A stretch of 64,000 bases of DNA, from contig NZ_WRPR01000016.1 in the NCBI RefSeq assembly GCF_010367455.1, positions 1-64,000 on the forward strand, in the 5' to 3' direction. Under the pieces are notes generated by a model. That model saw only the letters and a program-made list of their open reading frames with translations. It was not told where the DNA came from and did not search any database. This document shows, piece by piece, positions 63,701 to 64,000 of this stretch. The stretch is from Candidatus Laterigemmans baculatus. GTDB lineage: Bacteria > Planctomycetota > Planctomycetia > Pirellulales > Pirellulaceae. Both the position numbers and the translations under genes were made by a program. How positions within the stretch are numbered: the stretch's first letter is position 1; each line of letters begins with the position of its first letter.

Positions 63701-64000
63701 AACAATGCCGCCAAGTACACACCCGAAGGAGGGCAGATCGGGGTCTCGGTGAAGCGGCAAGGGAGCGACGTCGTGGTGCTCGTCCGCGACAACGGGATTG
63801 GGATCCCCGCCGAGATGCAGCAACGGGTCTTCGAGATGTTCGCCCAGATCGATCGTCCCATGGAAAAGGGCTACGTGGGGCTGGGGATTGGGCTGACGCT
63901 GGTCAAACGCCTCGTGGAGATGCACGGCGGCGTGGTCGAGGCTCGCAGCGAGGGGACGGACAAAGGGAGCGAGTTCTCGGTACGTCTGCCGGTCCTCATG
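60701..64000 (+). CDS. multi-PAS/GAF sensor histidine kinase (3' truncated by window edge)
   Basis: At least 1,100 residues are visible with no stop before the edge. By eye the order is PAS (~10-130), GAF (~150-310), PAS (~315-430), PAS (~440-560), PAS (~570-700), GAF (~710-870), then HisKA with His885 in [13 protein letters not shown]. The HATPase has N-box [10 protein letters not shown]1 DNGIGIP and G2 GLGIGLTLV. An in-frame GAGTCGGGC repeat encodes an ESG tract inside the first GAF region (61396-61429). The ATG at 60701 opens directly into a PAS domain, and no transmembrane helix is seen, so it is a cytosolic multi-input sensor. A receiver domain may follow beyond 64000. Confidence 0.9.
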   Translation, partial: MNEAEPDDLLQVTLASIGDAVIATDPEGRVTFLNAVAENLTGWPTEEAQGRPLHTVFRIFNEHTREPVENPVEKVLRLGRTVGLANHTILVARDGTEVPIDDSAAPIRGGDGRLRGVVLVFRDITERKQAEDAAAERHRITALRADLATALAQPRSLQAGLQACCKTFGRHLEPAVAGIWVRDEAEGLLELWASGGAADHLADLQAPLRFGEGRIGRIAAAGEPELINEPSHESGESGESGESLGQWGAAVGFAGIPLVVDGRVFGVLAIFSGEPLGERLLEDLIPLAEQVAQHIERKRAEERLRESELRYRLIGQVANDAIWDWDLVTNRVVWNEGVQARFGYRPEQIGSDASWWVDHIHEADRERVVHSIHGVIDDGEFWEDEYRFCRADGSYAMVFDRGRVVRDESGKPIRMVGSMLDLTERLQAEERLREREERLRMAIESASIGTWDFDPATGSLKWSDRCKAMFGLPPQAEVTYEVFSERLHPEDRERVHRGVEEALSPEGDGRYELDYRSLWPDGTVRWIVAKGQGLFESDGQERRAVRFIGTVLDVTERKRGEESLRFQLDLTRSITDNATTAIFMMDDRSRCTFMNPAAEAMTGFTFAEVGGGVLHDFIHHHRPDGTPYPMSECPIDRALPEHFEVRSHEDVFFRKNGEAFPVMCNARVIYKKGTAIGTVIEVRETTAERKAAEAALKRSEQLRRLADVATRIGLAHDVASVMGIVTEEIRHIVESHQSVASMTVDQDWAQAITAVSMSEKYDRWKHYDKPPDGSGIYSLVCRMNGPMRLTQAELEAHPAWKRFCGDEDHPPMRGWLAAPLVGRDGRNIGLLQVSDKLEGEFTEDDEAVLVQLAQMASVAVENARLVESLRHADRRKDEFLATLAHELRNPLAPIRMGLEVMKLSGDVAGATEEVRGMMERQTEQLITLVDDLLDVSRITQGKLELRKCRVSIADVVQNAVEASRPQVDGAGHELTVKVPDDPIHLEADPNRLTQVISNLLNNAAKYTPEGGQIGVSVKRQGSDVVVLVRDNGIGIPAEMQQRVFEMFAQIDRPMEKGYVGLGIGLTLVKRLVEMHGGVVEARSEGTDKGSEFSVRLPVLM

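Overview
The window looks like a piece of a GC-rich Planctomycetota chromosome, probably Pirellulales-like. The evidence is paired DUF1501 and cytochrome/DUF1549/DUF1553 (PSCyt/PSD1) genes, a giant exported protein with a LEPR-XLL-like N-terminus and a C-terminal dockerin pair, a Minf_1886-family gene, futalosine-pathway menaquinone genes (mqnA, mqnC), a dihydropteroate-synthase-like DUF6513 gene of the methanopterin type, and many Ala/Pro/Ser-rich exported proteins. One tRNA gene (Asn, GTT) was found. No rRNA, CRISPR array or phage structural gene was seen.

Region 1 (1-28.6 kb) is mostly core metabolism in short operons. It holds an MtfA-like peptidase, a methyltransferase, two overlapping Cys/Met-metabolism PLP enzymes, and a minus-strand operon WD40 protein - PSP1/RicT-like - Minf_1886 - exported methyltransferase. 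A second minus-strand operon runs ApgM-type phosphoglycerate mutase (or proposed homoserine kinase) - four-ACT aspartate kinase - siroheme nitrite/sulfite reductase. That reductase carries an unusual N-terminal extension resembling PSP1. After these come a DASS/SLC13 transporter, mqnC and mqnA, an RluA-type pseudouridine synthase, the DHPS-like protein, and a STAS/anti-sigma kinase pair. Intergenic spaces hold several dispersed repeat families, notably imperfect GCTAGC-centred palindromes.

Region 2 (28.7-35.9 kb) is accessory. Downstream of tRNA-Asn and a strong terminator lies a translationally coupled two-gene unit. Its first gene is a divergent YifB/ComM-type AAA+ ATPase starting at TTG; its second encodes a zinc ribbon-GYF-like-TerB-like-PH-like-HIRAN protein. 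This is the best candidate for an undescribed system, plausibly acting on stalled or foreign DNA. It is followed by an intact DDE transposase, an HNH endonuclease with a small partner gene, and a related transposase broken by a Trp-to-stop change.

Region 3 (36-52.7 kb) holds two DUF1501 loci, one paired with a PSCyt/DUF1553 gene, a set of small membrane-anchored hypotheticals, a GNAT acetyltransferase, the ~1,719-residue PA14/dockerin protein, an MFS transporter, and a 51-residue membrane-protein gene.

Region 4 (53-64 kb) is regulatory and sensory: an NtrB/NtrC-like pair, an Rnk-like GreA/B-domain protein, a methyltransferase, an alpha-oxoamine synthase, a DUF808 membrane protein, a frameshifted small gene, and a large multi-PAS/GAF histidine kinase that runs off the right edge.
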